Below are positions 8,530-17,122 of a stretch of DNA of 64,000 bases, piece by piece; position 1 is the first letter of the stretch, and every line of letters begins with the position of its first letter. Both the position numbers and the translations under genes were made by a program. The DNA is taken from positions 5,329,001-5,393,000 of the forward strand of contig NZ_CP071448.1 in NCBI RefSeq assembly GCF_017352115.1. Direction: 5' to 3'. The DNA is from Flavobacterium endoglycinae. Lineage in GTDB: Bacteria > Bacteroidota > Bacteroidia > Flavobacteriales > Flavobacteriaceae. The notes under the pieces were generated by a model. That model saw nothing but the letters and a program-made list of their open reading frames with translations. It searched no databases and was not told the origin of the DNA.

Positions 8530-8537
8530 TATTTTTG
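8530..8537 (+). promoter_or_regulatory. -7 element of the DUF6155 gene
   Basis: TATTTTTG ends 18 bp before the ATG at 8556. This short leader supports ATG 8556 over the TTG at 8550. Confidence 0.5.
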
Positions 8538-8555
8538 TATTCTTAAACTTTGATA

Positions 8556-9089
8556 ATGAGCAAACGCGATTTAAAAAAATATTTAACGGCACTAACCAAG
8601 GAACAGCTTGAAGAACAGCTGGTAGAATTGTATGAAAAATTTAGTCCTGTAAAAGTGTATTATGATTTCGTTTTTAATCCGAAAGAAGACAAATTACTTC
8701 AGGAAGCAAAAGTGAAAATCTCACACGAATATTTTCCGGTAAAAAAACCTAATGCAAGATGGCGCCCGAAAGCTAAAATGCGAAGATCTGTTGCTCAAAA
8801 AATCATCAAACATTTTATTTCTTTAGGTGTTGACTCGTTTATTATTGCCGATTTGATGCTTTATAATATCGAAATTGCACAAACCTATTCCTCAAATAAT
8901 TTTATTAAACAAGAATTGTTTTACAAAAGTATATTCAATTCATTCGAGCAAGCCGTAATTTTTTTAATTTCCAGCGGAATTTTTCATGAATTTAAAGCAA
9001 GAGTTCAGGCAATTTACCAAGAGACTTTGCAGCAAAAATGGAAAAACAGGTATGATTTTGAAGCAATTCTAGATAAAACAGAGATTTAA
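8556..9089 (+). CDS. DUF6155 family protein
   Basis: 177 residues from the ATG at 8556; an in-frame TTG two codons earlier is not needed. The N-terminus KRDLKKYLTALTKEQLEEQLVELYEKF and the central basic KKPNARWRPKAKMRR are features of DUF6155, a cytosolic all-helical family seen in Bacteroidota and Firmicutes. No known activity. The gene is divergent from the DUF3817-MscS pair and 109 bp upstream of a helicase gene that has its own promoter. Confidence 0.75.
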   Translation: MSKRDLKKYLTALTKEQLEEQLVELYEKFSPVKVYYDFVFNPKEDKLLQEAKVKISHEYFPVKKPNARWRPKAKMRRSVAQKIIKHFISLGVDSFIIADLMLYNIEIAQTYSSNNFIKQELFYKSIFNSFEQAVIFLISSGIFHEFKARVQAIYQETLQQKWKNRYDFEAILDKTEI

Positions 9090-9170
9090 AAACACTTCCT
9101 ATAAAAAATCTTAGTTTAAAAAAAACATTTATTTTAGGTTAAAATAAGATGAATAACTGTTTTTTAGATG

Positions 9171-9178
9171 TATTTTTG
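9171..9178 (+). promoter_or_regulatory. -7 element of the helicase gene
   Basis: TATTTTTG ends 20 bp before the ATG at 9199. Confidence 0.5.
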
Positions 9179-9198
9179 CAAAAATCCAAAAATAAACA

Positions 9199-10737
9199 AT
9201 GTCTCAAAACACTTTAGAAATAGAAAGAGAAGATAGGAAAGAACTGTATGCCTACCAAAAAGGTGATATTGATGCTATTTTCGATCGCTTAGACAATGCT
9301 CCCCCAAAGCATCATTTGTTGTATCAGTTACCTACTGGAGGTGGTAAAACAGTAATTTTCTCAGAAATTGTGCGTCGTTATTTATCTAATAATGACAAAA
9401 AAGTGGTGGTTTTAACACACCGTATCGAGCTTTGCAAACAAACCTCAAAAATGTTGAAAGGCTTTGGAGTTTCAAACAAAATCATCAACAGTAAGGTAAA
9501 AGAATTACCAGATCAGAATGATTATTCTTGTTTCGTAGCTATGGTTGAAACTCTAAAAAACCGTATCAACGACGAAAAATTACACCTAGATAATATTGGT
9601 TTAGTAATTATCGATGAGGCGCATTATAACTCATTCCGAAAATTATTAAACTCATTTAAAAATGCATTCATATTAGGTGTAACCGCTACGCCTTTGAGTT
9701 CAAATATAAAATTACCAATGCACCAAAGTTATGACGAGCTTATCGTAGGTGACACTATTGGTTCATTGATTGACAAAGGTTTCCTTGCTAGAGCAACAAC
9801 TTACAGCTACGATGTAGGTTTGACTTCATTAAAAGTGGGTATCAATGGTGATTATACAGTAAAATCATCAGATGATTTGTATACCAATTCATTGATGCAG
9901 GAAAAACTACTTCATGCATACACAGAACGTTCTTTGGGTAAAAAAACCTTGATTTTCAATAATGGTATCCATACTTCATTATATGTATATGATACTTTTA
10001 GAGAGGCTGGTTACGATATCAGACACCTTGATAATACAAGCAGTTCTGAAGAACGTAAAGATATTTTACAATGGTTTAAGAAAACTCCAGATGCAATTTT
10101 AACTTCAGTTGGAATCTTAACAACTGGTTTTGATGAACCTACTGTAGAAACTATCATTTTAAACAGAGCCACTAAATCATTAACACTATATTTCCAGATG
10201 ATTGGGCGTGGATCTCGTAAATTACCTGGTAAAGACGAGTTTACAGTTATTGACTTAGGAAATAATGCCGCTCGTTTTGGTTTATGGAGCGATCCGGTAA
10301 ACTGGCAGCACATCTTTAAGTCTCCTGAGTTTTATCTTGAAAATCTTAGAGATGATACTGAAATCGAAATGTATTTCAAATACAGCATGCCGCCAGAATT
10401 ACGAGCAAAATTCAGTAAAACTGCCGATGTTACCTTTGATGTCGATGAAGAACATAAATTGGCCATCAAACAAAATCTACGTTCTAAAATTGTTTTAGAC
10501 AAATCATTGGAACAACACGCTGCAATGTGCGTAGATAATACGGAATTACTGCCAGAAGCAAAAGCACTTTCAAAAGAACTTGAAGATGATATTGAAGATC
10601 GTATCAAACGTTTTGCAAAATGCTTAAGCCAATGCAGTAAAAACTATCGTGAATGGCTTCTGGATGATTACAAGCAGAGATTGACCTTATTAATAGGTAA
10701 AAAATACCGCGAAAAAATCATGAACGAACCAGATTGA
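9199..10737 (+). CDS. DEAD/DEAH-box superfamily 2 helicase (SSL2/RadD-like)
   Basis: 512 residues with two RecA-like domains. Visible motifs are Walker A LPTGGGKT (44-51), motif Ia LTHRIEL, DEAH (139-142), motif III GVTATP and motif VI QMIGRGSRK. The architecture resembles the RadD (YejH) and type-III-restriction res-subunit groups, which act on DNA. No methylase or nuclease partner is next to it, so it is not part of a restriction system here. A role in DNA repair is inferred from RadD. Followed by a 13-bp-stem terminator. Confidence 0.82.
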   Translation: MSQNTLEIEREDRKELYAYQKGDIDAIFDRLDNAPPKHHLLYQLPTGGGKTVIFSEIVRRYLSNNDKKVVVLTHRIELCKQTSKMLKGFGVSNKIINSKVKELPDQNDYSCFVAMVETLKNRINDEKLHLDNIGLVIIDEAHYNSFRKLLNSFKNAFILGVTATPLSSNIKLPMHQSYDELIVGDTIGSLIDKGFLARATTYSYDVGLTSLKVGINGDYTVKSSDDLYTNSLMQEKLLHAYTERSLGKKTLIFNNGIHTSLYVYDTFREAGYDIRHLDNTSSSEERKDILQWFKKTPDAILTSVGILTTGFDEPTVETIILNRATKSLTLYFQMIGRGSRKLPGKDEFTVIDLGNNAARFGLWSDPVNWQHIFKSPEFYLENLRDDTEIEMYFKYSMPPELRAKFSKTADVTFDVDEEHKLAIKQNLRSKIVLDKSLEQHAAMCVDNTELLPEAKALSKELEDDIEDRIKRFAKCLSQCSKNYREWLLDDYKQRLTLLIGKKYREKIMNEPD

Positions 10738-10767
10738 TAAATTCCAGTTTATAAAGAAAATTATATG

Positions 10768-10805
10768 ATCTTTGTCAAAGCTTTAAACTTTGACAAAGAT
10801 TTTTA
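10768..10805 (+). terminator. Intrinsic terminator of the helicase gene
   Basis: A perfect 13-bp stem pairs 10768-10780 with 10788-10800 around the loop CTTTAAA, followed by TTTTTATTTTA. Confidence 0.85.
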
Positions 10806-10888
10806 TTTTAACGTCATCATAAAAAAATAATTTAATTCTTGAGCAATCTGTAATATATCTAAAATCAGAACTCTAAAATCTAAAATAC

Positions 10889-12223
10889 ATGTCTAAACCA
10901 TTCTCAACATTAGGAATTTCAGAACCAATTTTAAAAGCATTAAGCGAATTAAATATTGTTGAACCCACAGAAATTCAACAAAAAACAATTCCGCTTTTAT
11001 TGTCTGAAAATCATGATTTGGTGGGATTAGCCAAAACTGGAACTGGAAAAACAGCAGCATTTGGACTTCCATTATTGCAATTGGTAAATACTGAATTACC
11101 TGTTGTTCAGGCTGTGATTTTAGTACCCACAAGAGAACTTGGACATCAGATTTTTAGAAATTTAGAAGATTTTTCGAAGTATATTCCAAATATATCAATC
11201 GCATCTACCTGTGGTGGAATCCCAATTAAACCTCAAATTGAACGTCTTACAGCACCAACACATATTATTGTGGCAACTCCAGGTCGTTTAATTGATTTAA
11301 TTCAAAGAAAAGCAGTTGATTTAAGTCAGACACAATATCTAGTTTTAGATGAAGCCGATGAAATGGTTTCAATTTTAAAGGAAAGTCTTGACGAAATCAT
11401 CGCAGAACTTCCTAAAAAGCACCGCACTTTATTATTTTCTGCCACTTTACCTGGAACAATCAAACAACTGATTCAGAATTATTTGCATAAAAATGTTGTT
11501 CAGATTAGTGCCAATATGGAAATTATTGGAAACCAAGGAATTGATCATAAATATATTGTCGTTGATCCGATTGAAAAATTAGATGTTTTAATGCATTTTT
11601 TAAATTCGCGTGATGGAGAACGAGGCATTATTTTCTGCAAAACGAAAGCTGCTGTCAATAAATTGGCCAAAAATCTAGCCATAAACCGATTCTCGTCGGG
11701 AGCTCTTCATGGAAGCTTGACGCAAGGAATCCGTGATCGAATTATGGAACAATTCCGCGAAGGACACATCAATATATTAGTGGCTACCGATTTGGCGGCG
11801 AGAGGAATTGATGTTAAAGAAATTTCATATGTTGTCAATTATCATCTTCCAGATGCTTACGAGACTTATGTACACCGAAGCGGAAGAACGGCAAGAGCTG
11901 GAGCAAAAGGACTTTCATTAACTGTTTTGCAGGAAGAAGAAGTTTTTGAAATAGCTGACTTCGAAAGAGAATTAGGGCTTACATTTTCAAAATTCGAAAA
12001 ACCTTCTGCCTTAAGTATTGAAGAAAATAATACCCTTTTATGGGCCAAACAGATTTTTAAAACAAAACCAAATCACGATATTTCATCGGAATTAAAAACG
12101 AAGGTAAAAACTGTTTTTCATCATCTTACAAAAGACGAACTGATTGAAAAATTGTTAGCTAATTATGTCTTACAAAATAAAATAGAAGTAACCGAAAAAC
12201 CTGTTAAAAAATTTAAAAAGTAA
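10889..12223 (+). CDS. DEAD-box RNA helicase
   Basis: 444 residues. Canonical motifs are a Q motif (EPTEIQQKTIP), AKTGTGKT (48-55), PTRELGHQ, TPGR, DEAD (154-157), SAT (184-186), RGIDVKEI and HRSGRTARAG. It is an ATP-dependent RNA helicase of the RhlE/DeaD group, probably in ribosome assembly, mRNA decay or cold adaptation. The short basic tail ends in KPVKKFKK. An independent upstream terminator and an 81-bp gap to ndh suggest its own transcription unit. Which paralogue it is cannot be decided here. Confidence 0.92.
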   Translation: MSKPFSTLGISEPILKALSELNIVEPTEIQQKTIPLLLSENHDLVGLAKTGTGKTAAFGLPLLQLVNTELPVVQAVILVPTRELGHQIFRNLEDFSKYIPNISIASTCGGIPIKPQIERLTAPTHIIVATPGRLIDLIQRKAVDLSQTQYLVLDEADEMVSILKESLDEIIAELPKKHRTLLFSATLPGTIKQLIQNYLHKNVVQISANMEIIGNQGIDHKYIVVDPIEKLDVLMHFLNSRDGERGIIFCKTKAAVNKLAKNLAINRFSSGALHGSLTQGIRDRIMEQFREGHINILVATDLAARGIDVKEISYVVNYHLPDAYETYVHRSGRTARAGAKGLSLTVLQEEEVFEIADFERELGLTFSKFEKPSALSIEENNTLLWAKQIFKTKPNHDISSELKTKVKTVFHHLTKDELIEKLLANYVLQNKIEVTEKPVKKFKK

Positions 12224-12235
12224 CAAAGATGACTT

Positions 12236-12265
12236 TTGTCATTGCATATTAAAGTTGTATATTTA
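12236..12265 (+). promoter_or_regulatory. Promoter of ndh
   Basis: TTG (12236-12238), 19 bp, then TATATTTA (12258-12265), one mismatch from TAnnTTTG at the last base. The ATG is at 12304. Confidence 0.6.
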
Positions 12266-12303
12266 TAAGGAATTATTTTATAATCCTTCCAAATACAACA
12301 CAT

Positions 12304-13572
12304 ATGAAAATAGTCATAATAGGAGGCGGTTTCGCAGGAATAAATCTAGCAAAAGAGCTTGTAAACCAGCCTCAGATACAAGTAACACTTGTTGACAAAA
12401 ACAATTATAATTTTTTTCCACCACTTATATATCAAGTTGCAACGGCTTTTTTAGAGCCTTCAAGCATCAGTTATCCCTATAGAAAGTTCTTTGCAGGCAA
12501 AAAGAATCTTCAGTTTCGTTTAGGCGAATTACAATCTGTTGTTCCTGCTGAAAATAAGATCATTTTAAACAACGGTGAGTTAACTTACGATTATCTGGTA
12601 TTTGCCACAGGAGCAGAAACCAGTTATTTTGGTATGGAAAACGTAAAGAAAAACGCTATTCCGATGAAGACCTTAAATGATGCCATCGAAATGCGTAACA
12701 CACTACTCAAAAACCTTGAAAAAGCTGCGATCTGTAAAGATATGCGCAAACGTCGTAAACTATTAACGATTGTAGTTGCTGGAGGAGGACCAACAGGAGT
12801 GGAGGTTTCAGGAATGTTTGCTGAAATGAGAAAAAATATTCTCCTAAAAGAATATCCTGAATTAGACACATCTGCTAGCAATGTATATTTAGTAGACGGC
12901 GGCGATGCACTTTTGGCACCAATGAGCAAAGAATCACAAAAAGATACTTTAGAAGCATTAACTAAACTTGGTGTTGTAGTAAAACTAAATACGAAAGTAG
13001 TTGATTATGTAGATGACACAGTATTCTTTGAAAGTGGAGAAACAATCAAAACCAAAAACTTAATTTGGGCTGCGGGAGTTTCTGCTAAAGTTTTCGAAGG
13101 AATTCCTCAGGAAAGCTACGGCCGCGGAAGACGTATGGCAACCGATCAATACAATAAAGTAAACGGATTAGAAAATGTTTACGCTATTGGTGATACAGCT
13201 ATTTTAGCTGGAGATAAAAATTTCCCTGACGGACATCCGCAAGTTGCACAGGTTGCGATTCAACAAGGATTAAATCTAGCGAAAAACTTTAAAGCTATGG
13301 TTAAAAATCAAGCGTTAAAACCATTTACATACAATGATAAAGGTTCTATGGCAATTATTGGAAAAGCCAAAGCCGTGGTAGATTTACCAAGTCCGAAATG
13401 GCATTTTAAAGGATTCTTTGCCTGGATTATCTGGTTGTTTATCCACTTAATTTCATTAATCACGTATAGAAACAGATTAAATACTTTCTGGAACTGGATG
13501 GTAGCGTATTTTGCAAGAGACCAGTCTCTTAGAATGATTATTAGACCTGATAAAAGATCTCAGGAAAAGTAA
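12304..13572 (+). CDS. ndh: Type II NADH:quinone oxidoreductase (FAD-dependent)
   Basis: 422 residues. The FAD-binding GGGFAG lies at 7-12 and the NAD(P)-binding VAGGGPTGVEVSG at about 158-170. The FAD-contacting VYAIGDTA segment follows. A C-terminal hydrophobic region (about 375-415, FFAWIIWLFIHLISLI) anchors the enzyme to the inner membrane. NDH-2 feeds electrons from NADH into menaquinone without proton pumping. The assignment rests on the membrane anchor and overall pattern; other FAD oxidoreductases of the same fold are less likely. Confidence 0.88.
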   Translation: MKIVIIGGGFAGINLAKELVNQPQIQVTLVDKNNYNFFPPLIYQVATAFLEPSSISYPYRKFFAGKKNLQFRLGELQSVVPAENKIILNNGELTYDYLVFATGAETSYFGMENVKKNAIPMKTLNDAIEMRNTLLKNLEKAAICKDMRKRRKLLTIVVAGGGPTGVEVSGMFAEMRKNILLKEYPELDTSASNVYLVDGGDALLAPMSKESQKDTLEALTKLGVVVKLNTKVVDYVDDTVFFESGETIKTKNLIWAAGVSAKVFEGIPQESYGRGRRMATDQYNKVNGLENVYAIGDTAILAGDKNFPDGHPQVAQVAIQQGLNLAKNFKAMVKNQALKPFTYNDKGSMAIIGKAKAVVDLPSPKWHFKGFFAWIIWLFIHLISLITYRNRLNTFWNWMVAYFARDQSLRMIIRPDKRSQEK

Positions 13573-13603
13573 AAATTTCAATATTTAAATTCCAAATTCC
13601 AAG
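13573..13603 (+). repeat. Stop-codon-adjacent repeat, AAATTCCAA family
   Basis: This starts at the base after the ndh stop codon. The core AAATTCCAAATTCCAA is shared, in sense orientation, with copies after six other genes. Confidence 0.7.
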
Positions 13604-13620
13604 TGATTGAGATAATATTA

Positions 13621-13650
13621 AAAATCCAGAATCAAAGATTCTGGATTTTT
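13621..13650. terminator. Bidirectional terminator between ndh and the exporter gene
   Basis: A perfect 13-bp stem pairs 13621-13633 with 13637-13649 around the loop AAA, with A and T tracts at its ends serving both strands. Confidence 0.85.
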
Positions 13651-13652
13651 TA

Positions 13653-13682
13653 TTGGAATTTGGAATTTCAAAATTGGAATTT
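13653..13682 (-). repeat. Stop-codon-adjacent repeat, AAATTCCAA family
   Basis: On the minus strand this follows the stop codon of the Bcr/CflA gene by 8 bp and is almost identical to the copies at 38712-38741 and 40492-40521. Confidence 0.75.
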
Positions 13683-13690
13683 ACATTCAT

Positions 13691-14920
13691 TTAATGCGCA
13701 ACTATATTATCATCATCAGCAGATATTTCCACTTTATTTTTGATAAATTTCTTTCCGATATTTAAAACTATAAAAGCGATAATTGTTGTAATAGTCATAA
13801 TCAAAACCATTGGCGCTACAGAATCTTTTACAAAAATTCCAACAGCAAACGAAGCCAAAGATCCTAAACCTAATTGAATAGCACCCATTAAAGCCGAAGC
13901 GCTTCCGGCATTTTTCGCAAATGGTGCCATAGTAAGTCCAGCAGTATTTGGATTTGAAATTCCTAGACAACCTAAGAATACAAAAAGTACTGCAATAGTT
14001 TCATACAATCCTAAAAGGTTGTTTAATGAAAGTACAAGGAAAACAATACTTACTACAGATTGCAGAATTAATGCTCCAAAAATCATTTGCTCGCTTGAGA
14101 ATTTCTTCAATAAAACCGAATTTAACTGGCTCGAACCAATAAAACTAACTGACATAAAGGCGAAAATCCATCCATATGTTTTAGCATCAACATGGTAAAT
14201 ATCCATAAAAATAATAGGAGAAGCCGCTACATATGTAAATAATCCCGAAAAAGCGATTGCTCCTGTAAAGGCATACGTATAAAATTGAGGCTCTTTAAGA
14301 ACTTTTAAAAAGTTTGAAATAATGGGTTTTGGTTTTAAAGATATTGAGGTATCTGGTTTGTAACTATTTGGCAGACCAATTTGAGAAGCTAATAAAATAG
14401 CAATTCCCATACACATCAAAATAAAAAATACAGTATGCCAGCCATAATCTTCAGTAACATAGCCGCCAATTGTAGGCGCCAGCATCGGCGAAAGCCCAAG
14501 AACAAGCATTAAAAGTGAAAATACTTTCGGAATATCTTTTACAGGAAATAAATCACGAACCATGGCAACAGAAGCAACCGTTGCAGCACAACTTCCGATA
14601 GCTTGAATAAATCTTAAGAGTATAAAATAATCAATATTAGTTACATACACACAACCAAGCGAAGCTAAAACATAAACCGTAAGGCCAATAAACAAAGGCT
14701 TTTTGCGACCAAAACGATCTAAAAGCGGACCATAAAGCAATTGTCCTGCAGAAATTCCAATAAAATAGCTTGACAAACTCATCGAAACTTTGGCTACAGA
14801 AGTGTGTAAATCTTTAGCAATATCCGAAAAACCAGGCAGATACATATCGATCGAAAAAGGACCAAGGGCGGTTAAAGAACCTAAAATAAGGATAAGCTTA
14901 ATATATTTTTTTGTTGTCAT
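13691..14920 (-). CDS. Bcr/CflA-type multidrug efflux MFS transporter
   Basis: 409 residues from the ATG at 14920; the frame is open for 29 more codons upstream but the -7 element at 14950-14957 lies inside that extension. Twelve membrane helices are expected. The family signatures LGPFSIDMYLPGF near the N-terminus and LYGPLLDRFGRKKPL (MFS motif A) are present. It is a proton-driven exporter of drugs such as bicyclomycin or chloramphenicol in related proteins; the substrate here is unknown. Convergent with ndh through a shared terminator. Confidence 0.9.
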   Translation of the reverse strand: MTTKKYIKLILILGSLTALGPFSIDMYLPGFSDIAKDLHTSVAKVSMSLSSYFIGISAGQLLYGPLLDRFGRKKPLFIGLTVYVLASLGCVYVTNIDYFILLRFIQAIGSCAATVASVAMVRDLFPVKDIPKVFSLLMLVLGLSPMLAPTIGGYVTEDYGWHTVFFILMCMGIAILLASQIGLPNSYKPDTSISLKPKPIISNFLKVLKEPQFYTYAFTGAIAFSGLFTYVAASPIIFMDIYHVDAKTYGWIFAFMSVSFIGSSQLNSVLLKKFSSEQMIFGALILQSVVSIVFLVLSLNNLLGLYETIAVLFVFLGCLGISNPNTAGLTMAPFAKNAGSASALMGAIQLGLGSLASFAVGIFVKDSVAPMVLIMTITTIIAFIVLNIGKKFIKNKVEISADDDNIVAH

Positions 14921-14949
14921 TTTCTTAAAAAAGCACTTTAAATTTTCTG

Positions 14950-14957
14950 CAAAGGTA
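14950..14957 (-). promoter_or_regulatory. -7 element of the Bcr/CflA gene
   Basis: Minus-strand TACCTTTG lies 29 bp upstream of the ATG at 14920 and decides that start over the longer frame. Confidence 0.65.
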
Positions 14958-15037
14958 AAGATTTCATATCTTGTTATAGTATTTAATGCATTTAATAACT
15001 GAAACAAAACATTATTAATCTCAAAAAATTAAAAATT

Positions 15038-15457
15038 ATGAAGAAGTATATTTTGTTATTATCGATCATTTTCACATCGGTTTCATTCGCTCAGACAGTT
15101 ACATCAAAAAAAGAAGATGTCACAGTTGAACAGTACGAATTACTAAAAAAAGTCAACCAATATTATCCGGATATCACTTTGAACAAATCCATAACCAATT
15201 TTTATGTTGACGGTAAAATTATCGATTCGCAACAAGAATTTGATTTAACTGGAACAAAGTTCACAAGTTATAAATTAGGAATCGAGCCTGATAATAAAAA
15301 ACTCCTGTTCGAATATGTTTCTGATGAAACTGGGAAAATTTATGGAGATGTTTCGCTTTTTAAAGGAAATGTACTGCGAACAACTTTCAACGATAAAACA
15401 AATCAAATTGAAGTTTCGCTTAACGGAAAATCCGTTTATTTGAAAAAATTAAAATAA
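15038..15457 (+). CDS. Small secreted protein of unknown function
   Basis: 139 residues with a type I signal peptide ending near SVSFAQ, so the mature protein starts around residue 20 and is probably periplasmic. The mature part is lysine-rich with predicted beta strands. No known domain is recognised. An intrinsic terminator 23 bp after the stop makes it a single-gene unit. It is divergent from the exporter gene but nothing links the two functionally. Confidence 0.7.
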   Translation: MKKYILLLSIIFTSVSFAQTVTSKKEDVTVEQYELLKKVNQYYPDITLNKSITNFYVDGKIIDSQQEFDLTGTKFTSYKLGIEPDNKKLLFEYVSDETGKIYGDVSLFKGNVLRTTFNDKTNQIEVSLNGKSVYLKKLK

Positions 15458-15458
15458 T

Positions 15459-15485
15459 TTTTCAAATACGAGAAATTTAAAGCAT
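15459..15485 (+). repeat. Direct repeat copy 1 of 3 (TTTTCAAATACGAGAAATTT)
   Basis: This begins at the stop codon of the secreted protein. Copies 2 and 3 lie at 15549-15577 and 15622-15653 in the same gap. Confidence 0.7.
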
Positions 15486-15508
15486 CACATATACGTGATG
15501 CTTTTTTT
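15481..15508 (+). terminator. Intrinsic terminator after the secreted protein
   Basis: AGCATCAC (15481-15488) pairs with GTGATGCT (15495-15502) around a 6-nt loop and runs into seven T. Confidence 0.88.
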
Positions 15509-15548
15509 ATGGATGCGTATAAATCCGTTATTTAAAAAATTTTAAATT

Positions 15549-15577
15549 GATTTTCAAAATACGCGAAATTTAAAAAA
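15549..15577 (+). repeat. Direct repeat copy 2 of 3
   Basis: This copy reads TTTTCAAAATACGCGAAATT, with a one-base insertion and one substitution relative to copies 1 and 3. Confidence 0.65.
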
Positions 15578-15621
15578 CAAAAACCGCTTAGTGAAAATTC
15601 GATATTTAGGAAAAAATAAAA

Positions 15622-15653
15622 TTAATTTTCAAATACGAGAAATTTGAAGCATT
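15622..15653 (+). repeat. Direct repeat copy 3 of 3
   Basis: TTTTCAAATACGAGAAATTT is identical to copy 1 over 20 bases and also extends into GAAGCAT. The rest of the gap, 15509-15713, holds no gene. Confidence 0.7.
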
Positions 15654-15713
15654 TCAAAACGAAAGGATTTTTTACCATATATTTGAATTATAATTTCTGT
15701 ACTTATAATATTT

Positions 15714-16097
15714 ATGAAAAAAATTGCCTTAGTATTAATTCTCATAAGCTTTCAATCATATTCACAAATCAATAAGTTTACCGGCACATGGGGTTCACAA
15801 AAATGCAAAGATTGTAAAAAAGAATATTTTTTTAGGATTACAATCGCACAATCAAATTATTTGATTTCTGGAACTGCAGAAGTTACAAGCGAACATAAAG
15901 AATTAAATTCTGGAGTTCTGGATGTTACAGGATATGTTCATTCATTAAGCGACAGAGCTGAAATAAAACTAATTGAAAAAGATGGATCAAGTTTTGGTGG
16001 AACATTAATTATTGAAGATGATAAGCTGCAATTTACTGCACGAGGCAGAGGAGATTTAGTTCCTAAAGAAGTAATATTAAAGAAATTATACGAATAA
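15714..16097 (+). CDS. Small secreted protein of unknown function
   Basis: 127 residues with a type I signal peptide cleaved near QSYSQ (about residue 18). The mature part starts with GTWGSQKCKDCKKEYFF; the CxxC pair could form a disulfide or bind a metal. The remainder is beta-rich (SGTAEVTSEHKELNSG, DGSSFGGTLIIEDDKLQF), like small lipocalin-like or beta-sandwich periplasmic domains. The family is not recognised. It is convergent with the XRE regulator with only 5 bp between stop codons and no terminator between them. Confidence 0.7.
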   Translation: MKKIALVLILISFQSYSQINKFTGTWGSQKCKDCKKEYFFRITIAQSNYLISGTAEVTSEHKELNSGVLDVTGYVHSLSDRAEIKLIEKDGSSFGGTLIIEDDKLQFTARGRGDLVPKEVILKKLYE

Positions 16098-16102
16098 ATA
16101 CT

Positions 16103-16504
16103 TTATTTTATCAATTTTTCCAATTTCTCAATCATTTCCTTTTGTTGCTCAAGCATACGCTCGTAAAGTTCTACCATTTTATCTAAAGGATTAAACGTGC
16201 AATTGAAATTTGCCTGTGAACCATCTGTAAAAGTATTGGCAACAGCGCTATCATGAAATGTATTTGCTATAATATTAATTGCAGAATCTTCATCAAAATT
16301 TTCAATAGCTTCAACAGGAACTTTCAAAATTTTAGCAACCTGAGCTAAAATATTATTTTCAATCAATTCTTTTTGCTCCAAAAGAGAAATTTTCTTCTGA
16401 TTCCAATCTTCACCTAATTCATAAGCAAGCGCTTCTTGTTTGATCCCCAGCATTTCACGGAAACGCTTGATATTTCTACCTTGATGTATTATTTTCTCTG
16501 TCAT
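16103..16504 (-). CDS. XRE-family helix-turn-helix regulator
   Basis: 133 residues. An N-terminal Cro/C1-type HTH covers about 8-65 (NIKRFREMLGIKQEALAYEL, then KISLLEQ). The middle is Asn/Thr/Phe rich (ANTFTDGSQANFNCTFNPLD). The tail, about 110-133, is a lysine/glutamate coiled coil (ELYERMLEQQKEMIEKLEKL) that probably mediates oligomerisation. The type is common in flavobacteria, with no assigned regulon. An 11-bp perfect palindrome sits between its -7 element and start codon, which suggests autorepression. The short range of C-terminal heptads argues for a dimer. Confidence 0.85.
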   Translation of the reverse strand: MTEKIIHQGRNIKRFREMLGIKQEALAYELGEDWNQKKISLLEQKELIENNILAQVAKILKVPVEAIENFDEDSAINIIANTFHDSAVANTFTDGSQANFNCTFNPLDKMVELYERMLEQQKEMIEKLEKLIK

Positions 16505-16506
16505 AT

Positions 16507-16517
16507 TGATAATATCA
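16507..16517. promoter_or_regulatory. Candidate autoregulatory operator of the XRE gene
   Basis: TGATAATATCA is a perfect odd palindrome only 3 bp upstream of the ATG and downstream of the -7 element, so a bound repressor would block initiation or early elongation. Confidence 0.4.
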
Positions 16518-16524
16518 TAATTGT

Positions 16525-16532
16525 CAAATATA
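16525..16532 (-). promoter_or_regulatory. -7 element of the XRE gene
   Basis: Minus-strand TATATTTG lies 20 bp upstream of the ATG at 16504. Confidence 0.6.
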
Positions 16533-17122
16533 AGATTTTTAGTTATAATAACTATGACAAACTGATAAATGATATTTCTAAATTATGCTTTAATTAGGAT
16601 AAAATAGATTATCACGGATATTTAGAAAAATAGGTTGAAACCAATTCATGAGAATTTTTCTTTACATTATTTGAAAAAGAAAAGGAGGAATTTATTAAAA
16701 AAAGCAAAATCACGAATGACGAATAAAACAAACAAAGCCATTAAAATCAATAAATTAGTACATTTAACACATACATATATTGAACTATAATTTATATTAT
16801 GTAAAATAGAAAATTATAGAAACTCCTACACAATCTGCAATCACTATATCCGTTCTTATATGAATATTGGATTATAAAATATTCTTAATTTATAAATTGA
16901 GAAATTAGAAACTACTCTCATTCTAAATGATTCAAATAAAAAATATCTAATTATAAATCAAATAATTATGTAACTTTAATACATCAAAAAGCTTTTCAAA
17001 GCCTTGAATCTAGTAAATCTTAACATTTCTTTAAAATATTCAGATTCTGGTACAGATGCTTTCATTGTAAGACTTTATTTTATTATTTTTACATTCGATA
17101 CTTTAAAAAAATTATCAACTAT
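16533..17122. other. Gene-free AT-rich intergenic region
   Basis: About 590 bp between the divergent XRE and DUF294 genes. I see no open frame with flavobacterial codon use, no convincing hairpin terminator and no repeat family from elsewhere in the window. A near-consensus TACATTCG about 20-30 bp before the ATG at 17123 may be the -7 element of the DUF294 operon. A small RNA cannot be excluded. Confidence 0.5.

Noticed and set aside
9199..10737. Type III restriction endonuclease subunit
   Set aside because: No methyltransferase is adjacent and the protein ends without a nuclease domain. A stand-alone RadD-like helicase fits better.
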